Source: an uncultured Muribaculaceae bacterium
GTDB taxonomy: Bacteria > Bacteroidota > Bacteroidia > Bacteroidales > Muribaculaceae
Length of the DNA stretch: 17,521 nt
Reading direction: 5' to 3'
NCBI GenBank assembly: GCA_910579845.1
Contig: CAJTWL010000041.1
Coordinates: forward strand, 1 to 17,521
In this document: positions 14,725-17,521 of the stretch, in pieces
How positions within the stretch are numbered: the stretch's first letter is position 1
Layout of the letters: every line of letters starts with the position of its first letter
The notes under the pieces: generated by a model
Database searches by the model: none
What the model saw: the letters and a program-made list of their open reading frames with translations, nothing else
What the model was told of the DNA's origin: nothing
Position numbers and translations under genes: made by a program

Positions 14725-16044
14725 ATGAAATTATCCAACGAGAGTTACTTCTCACTGAACTTCATGGTCAGGAGAAGCCGCCCCAACAAAGAGGGCGAAT
14801 TTCCCATTCTGCTGCGAATAACGATGAATGGGCAACGTGCGGAGGTATATACCAACCGGTATGTGGTTCCCAACAACTGGGATGCGGCCAAAGGCCAGTC
14901 GAAAGGCAAAACCAAAAAAGACCTTGAACTGAACCGCTATCTCGACACCATCCGTACCAAAATCTGCGAGATCCACAACCAGCTTGTCATGCGTGACGAG
15001 ATGGTCAATCCCGACACTCTGAAAAAAGCCTTCCTCGGCAAGCTGCAAAAGCCGACGATGCTCTGCGAGGCTTTCCGCGAACTCAACAAGAAGGTAAAGG
15101 ACAGGAACGAGCGCGGCGACATCTGCGAGGGTACGCGCCTGCGTTGGGAACGATGCGTCAAGTATCTGGAGGAATTTCTCATCGACAACCAAGATGTGAA
15201 GGACATTCCGATGAAAAAACTGACCTCCGGAATGGTTGATGACTTCGAGCACTTCCTGCGCATAAAGAAGGGTTGTGCCAACAATGCCGCCGTCCGTTAT
15301 ATCCGCTATCTCAAAAGCGTGGTACGCGCCGGTATCGCCAACAAATGGATTGAGGATGATCCATTCGTAGGCAAACGCTATGTGCGTACAAAGCCGAAGA
15401 GGGAGAAACTGACAGAGGCTGAACTCCAGCGTATCATAGCGCTTGACCTTAGCGGTCTACCCCGCCTTGACCTCGTGCGTGACACCTTCGTGTTCTGTTG
15501 CTTCACGGGGTTGGCTTTCGCGGATATATCGACCCTTAAACGTGAACACGTTGTAACTGACGACAACGGCGAGATGTGGATACGCAAGGCCCGCGAGAAA
15601 ACCGATGAGATGAGCGTAATCCCCATGCTGGAGATACCCCGTAGACTGATGGAGAAATACCGGAGCCACCCAAGAGTCGTGGAAAAGGATGGTGTGATCC
15701 CTGTTATCTCCAACCAGCGTATGAACTCGTATCTTGATGAGATAGCAAGCAAGGCTGAAATCACCAAGCACCTGACAACCCACATCGCGCGGCATACATT
15801 CGCCACAATGTCGCTAAACAATCATGTGCCTATTGAAACAGTATCCAAGATGCTGGGACATAAAGACATCGCCACGACCCAGATATACGCCACGATGCTT
15901 GACCATACCGTATCAGAGGATATGGGCCGTATGAGGGATAAGTTCGACGGTCTTGATGTTAACATCAAACCGCTGCCGGAGAAACCTATGACTTTTGAGC
16001 GTCCGCCTCTGCCAAAACGCGGGCGCCCTAAGAAAACGAAATGA
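14725..16044 (+). CDS. Tyrosine recombinase / integrase
   Basis: A 439-residue site-specific recombinase of the Bacteroidota integrase type. It has an N-terminal arm-binding-like domain (about 1-100), a core-binding SAM-like domain (about 110-210) and a catalytic domain (about 225-410). Catalytic residues seen: K292 (beta-hairpin Lys), H353 and R356 in HIARHTF, H379 in LGHKDIATTQ, and the nucleophile Y388. The first Arg of the classic R-K-H-R-H-Y set is replaced: the motif reads TGLAFAD, with A264. IntDOT also lacks this Arg. The C-terminus ends PKRGRPKKTK (430-439), matching an AT-hook core. The ATG at 14725 is used; an in-frame start at 14557 would run through the arm sites and promoter. 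It sits next to tRNA-Lys and converges on the HTH genes. Confidence 0.95.
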   Translation: MKLSNESYFSLNFMVRRSRPNKEGEFPILLRITMNGQRAEVYTNRYVVPNNWDAAKGQSKGKTKKDLELNRYLDTIRTKICEIHNQLVMRDEMVNPDTLKKAFLGKLQKPTMLCEAFRELNKKVKDRNERGDICEGTRLRWERCVKYLEEFLIDNQDVKDIPMKKLTSGMVDDFEHFLRIKKGCANNAAVRYIRYLKSVVRAGIANKWIEDDPFVGKRYVRTKPKREKLTEAELQRIIALDLSGLPRLDLVRDTFVFCCFTGLAFADISTLKREHVVTDDNGEMWIRKAREKTDEMSVIPMLEIPRRLMEKYRSHPRVVEKDGVIPVISNQRMNSYLDEIASKAEITKHLTTHIARHTFATMSLNNHVPIETVSKMLGHKDIATTQIYATMLDHTVSEDMGRMRDKFDGLDVNIKPLPEKPMTFERPPLPKRGRPKKTK

Positions 16045-16067
16045 CAAACTACAACCTCTAAATGACA

Positions 16068-16102
16068 GAGCGACAATCAAGTTAAACACTCGGTTGTCGC
16101 TC
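16068..16102. terminator. Hairpin between convergent integrase and HTH genes
   Basis: GAGCGACAA (16068-16076) pairs with TTGTCGCTC (16094-16102), a 9-bp stem with a 17-base loop. A second small inverted repeat, TCATCA-TTTGTT-TGATGA, follows at 16101-16118. There is no strong T-tract, so the terminator call is tentative. The position 24 bases after the integrase stop fits. Confidence 0.45.
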
Positions 16103-16136
16103 ATCATTTGTTTGATGAAGTCTTGTCTATTACAGT

Positions 16137-16436
16137 TTATTCGTAATATGCCGGATGAAAATTCTCGTCAAGCATCTGCTGGATTTCATGCTCCGGATAT
16201 AGGCATTTGCCACATATCATATAGTATGAGAGTATCCCCCGGTCGCGGTAGTTCTGTACCGTCCGCCTTGTCACTTTAAGGCGTTCCGCCACCTCCTTGT
16301 CATCAAGGAAACATATTCCTCCCAATACAGGATGGTGGCTGTCGCGGATTATGCCGACTGCCTCAAATGCGTTACGGGATTGTGAACGGGCTGCGATAAT
16401 ACGCATATCCGATTTGGTTATGATCTCATTCCCCAT
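16137..16436 (-). CDS. Small helix-turn-helix protein, excisionase-like (second of pair)
   Basis: 99 residues. The C-terminal half (about 43-90) is a winged HTH of the HTH_17/MerR-like excisionase type: FLDDKEVAERLKVTRRTVQNYRDRGILSYYMICGKCLYPEHEIQQML. The N-terminal 40 residues are not recognised. Its start overlaps the end of the upstream HTH gene by 11 bases, so the two are probably translationally coupled. Close counterparts next to integrases in Bacteroidota conjugative transposons (Xis2c/Xis2d of CTnDOT) bend att DNA for excision. That role is inferred here from fold and location. Confidence 0.8.
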   Translation of the reverse strand: MGNEIITKSDMRIIAARSQSRNAFEAVGIIRDSHHPVLGGICFLDDKEVAERLKVTRRTVQNYRDRGILSYYMICGKCLYPEHEIQQMLDENFHPAYYE

Positions 16437-16731
16437 ACGCTTCCCGGTTTGGATGAATACCGTTTTTCTCCATATAACGGATGATTTCGGTTACAGGATA
16501 CCTGACGCTTCCGTCATCAATTCTTATGTAACCTATCTTGCCGCTGTTGCGGAGGGATTGCAGGGTTGTCTTGCCTATATGGAGAAAATCGCAGACCTCG
16601 GCAGAAGTCATCATGTCAGCGGTTTCCTTTCTTCGCAAACGATTGGCCAATATTATGACCATGTTGCATAGAAGTTCATGCTCATCAAGGATACAGTCGA
16701 GCGTTTCCTTCTCAATCAGTAATACTTCCAT
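16426..16731 (-). CDS. Small helix-turn-helix protein, excisionase-like (first of pair)
   Basis: 101 residues. Residues 1-38 are a leucine-rich helix, possibly a dimer element. Residues about 41-88 (MTSAEVCDFLHIGKTTLQSLRNSGKIGYIRIDDGSVRYPVTEIIRYM) form an HTH_17-type winged helix. It is the promoter-proximal gene of the pair with the gene ending at 16137, overlapping it by 11 bases. It starts 45 bases past a hairpin-terminator and within the reach of a 17-bp inverted repeat, which suggests control of the pair at transcript level. A transcription regulator is the alternative to an excision factor. Confidence 0.8.
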   Translation of the reverse strand: MEVLLIEKETLDCILDEHELLCNMVIILANRLRRKETADMMTSAEVCDFLHIGKTTLQSLRNSGKIGYIRIDDGSVRYPVTEIIRYMEKNGIHPNREAYGE

Positions 16732-16738
16732 AAATTAA

Positions 16739-16817
16739 GTGGATTAAGTGGTGAGTGGGATAAGTGTCTGAAAAAAGAAGGCGGGTATCCCTCCCGCCTT
16801 CTCACCACTAAATCCAC
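16739..16817 (-). promoter_or_regulatory. Leader with nested inverted repeats and terminator, possible attenuator
   Basis: The outer arms, GTGGATTAAGTGGTGAG (16739-16755) and CTCACCACTAAATCCAC (16801-16817), match 16 of 17. The inner stem is GAAGGCGGG (16777-16785) with CCCGCCTTC (16793-16801); on the minus strand it is followed by T6 (16776-16771), a textbook terminator. The right outer arm abuts the inner stem, so the outer and inner pairings compete or stack. It may simply end the topoisomerase transcript, or act as a switch in the leader of the HTH genes. Confidence 0.6.
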
Positions 16818-16847
16818 AATCAAAAATTTATGACTGCGATTCAGTGG

Positions 16848-16855
16848 CAAAGTTA
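16848..16855 (-). promoter_or_regulatory. Possible -7 element upstream of the hairpin leader
   Basis: The minus strand reads TAACTTTG (16855-16848), a perfect TAnnTTTG match. No -33 TTTG is found at 19-21 bases. If used, transcripts would pass through the terminator at 16801-16771 before the HTH gene at 16731. Confidence 0.35.
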
Positions 16856-16932
16856 GCGATTTTTATCGGATTATGCGCTATGCGCCAGCACCTATTTTTC
16901 GGTTCCCGGATAAATTATCGCTGTTGTGGCGG

Positions 16933-17521
16933 TCACTCGGTCTTGGGCGTGTAGCGCAGAATATCGTTGACGGTATCGGTGAGCCACTCGCCGAAGCCGG
17001 CCACGACTTTTTTACCTGTAATCGTGCCGTAGGGGATTTCGTCAGCATAGTATTGCCCGATTAGTATGCTGCGTGCCATATTGTAGGGTGCGATGTCGAG
17101 CAACAGCCTTTCGCCTTCGGGAGTATAGGCTATCGCGCCGTCCTCTATGGTGATGAAGCCCTTTCGCACAAGCCCTTCGAGCGCCGTGCCGTATTCGTGT
17201 ACGGTCTGGCAGTACGGCATATCGGGGTGCATCAGATCGGCTGTAACCGTGGTATAGCCCGTGAGGTTGGCGAGTGTCGGCGCAAAGCCGTAAGAAACGG
17301 GATATACCTCCTTGACCGGGGCCATCATCTTTCCGACTACGGTGATTGTCTGCTCCGATGTGCCGACATATTCCGGCTTCGGCTCCCTCACCTCCCAGCG
17401 GCAGGTGAATATCATCCCGGAGATTTCAGCCGTGACCGTGGCATACTGCCTTTTCTCCGGCGGCATTGCCGCCGCGTCCATTCGCCTTGCTATAAGGCGG
17501 TAGAGTTTTCGCTCCGAATTG
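16933..17521 (-). CDS. Type IA DNA topoisomerase (TopB/Exc-like), C-terminal part only
   Basis: The frame is open through the right edge of the window, so this is the last 195 residues of a longer protein; an internal Met at 17481 is not the start. The first visible residues, SERKLYRLIARR, followed by PEKRQYATVTAEISGMIFT, match the type IA topoisomerase segment 'E..LY.LI.RR..A...P......TTV'. The part with HEYGTALEGLVRKGFI...YTPEGERLLLDI matches the later 'tyG.ileeL..rGYi...T..G..l' region. The catalytic Tyr would lie upstream, outside the window. In CTnDOT the exc gene of the excision operon encodes such a topoisomerase; in this element it lies upstream of the HTH pair on the same strand. Confidence 0.75.
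   Translation of the reverse strand, partial: NSERKLYRLIARRMDAAAMPPEKRQYATVTAEISGMIFTCRWEVREPKPEYVGTSEQTITVVGKMMAPVKEVYPVSYGFAPTLANLTGYTTVTADLMHPDMPYCQTVHEYGTALEGLVRKGFITIEDGAIAYTPEGERLLLDIAPYNMARSILIGQYYADEIPYGTITGKKVVAGFGEWLTDTVNDILRYTPKTE

Larger units (their letters stand above)
14207..17521 (+). mobile_element. Left end of an integrative element in tRNA-Lys (CTnDOT-like module), incomplete
   Basis: Starts within the T-loop or 3' end of tRNA-Lys (the exact crossover is not visible because the second att copy lies outside the window) and runs off the right edge. It contains the putative arm-site array, a tyrosine integrase, two excisionase-like HTH genes and a type IA topoisomerase fragment. 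Composition rises sharply (one 60-base integrase line at 15061 is about 58% GC against about 33% in a recA line at 6001). The gene set resembles int-xis2c-xis2d-exc of CTnDOT-family conjugative transposons. Whether it is a conjugative element, mobilizable element or defective island cannot be told from here. Confidence 0.8.

Noticed and set aside
16297..16671. 124-codon plus-strand frame opposite the HTH genes
   Set aside because: Antisense shadow of two well-supported HTH genes with no recognisable domain.

Overview
This is a Bacteroidales (Bacteroidota) chromosome. The evidence is promoters of the TTTG-N19-21-TAnnTTTG type with few clear Shine-Dalgarno sites, a bacterial FtnA-type ferritin, a Bacteroidales-type PurF paralog, and a secreted beta-helix protein whose C-terminus resembles the short tails seen on Prevotella/Muribaculaceae secreted proteins. 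The family-level guess (Muribaculaceae-like) is an inference.

Positions 1-14226 are chromosomal backbone, AT-rich (one sampled 60-base line in recA is about 33% GC). In order: a secreted parallel beta-helix protein (+); an MgtC/SapB membrane protein (-); a divergently placed PurF-like phosphoribosyltransferase (+) whose glutaminase site is dismantled; ferritin (-); an 850-base gene-free stretch with a consensus promoter and a terminator but no ORF (candidate small RNA); recA (-); a 339-bp nested inverted-repeat element; a SpoU-family RNA methyltransferase and nadA, probably one operon (-); a 467-base AT-rich spacer with DnaA-box-like words; polA (-), with a proofreading carboxylate missing; a lipoprotein with OmpA-like and TPR regions (-); and tRNA-Lys(CTT) (+) with a clear promoter and terminator.

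From the 3' end of tRNA-Lys to the window end is the left end of an integrated mobile element, richer in GC (one sampled integrase line is about 58%). It has a 290-bp array with eight copies of GGTGGC/GCCACC (probable integrase arm sites), a tyrosine recombinase with its own consensus promoter, two small overlapping helix-turn-helix genes (excisionase-like), and the C-terminal part of a type IA topoisomerase running off the window. The gene set int + two HTH genes + topoisomerase parallels the integration/excision module of CTnDOT-family conjugative transposons (int, xis2c, xis2d, exc), although the gene order differs. The element continues beyond the window, so its cargo and second att site are not visible.

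The most interesting items are the arm-site array, a possible attenuator-like leader before the excisionase-like genes, the PurF paralog without its glutaminase nucleophile, the double-hairpin repeat element upstream of recA, and the orphan promoter-terminator unit at 5089-5424.
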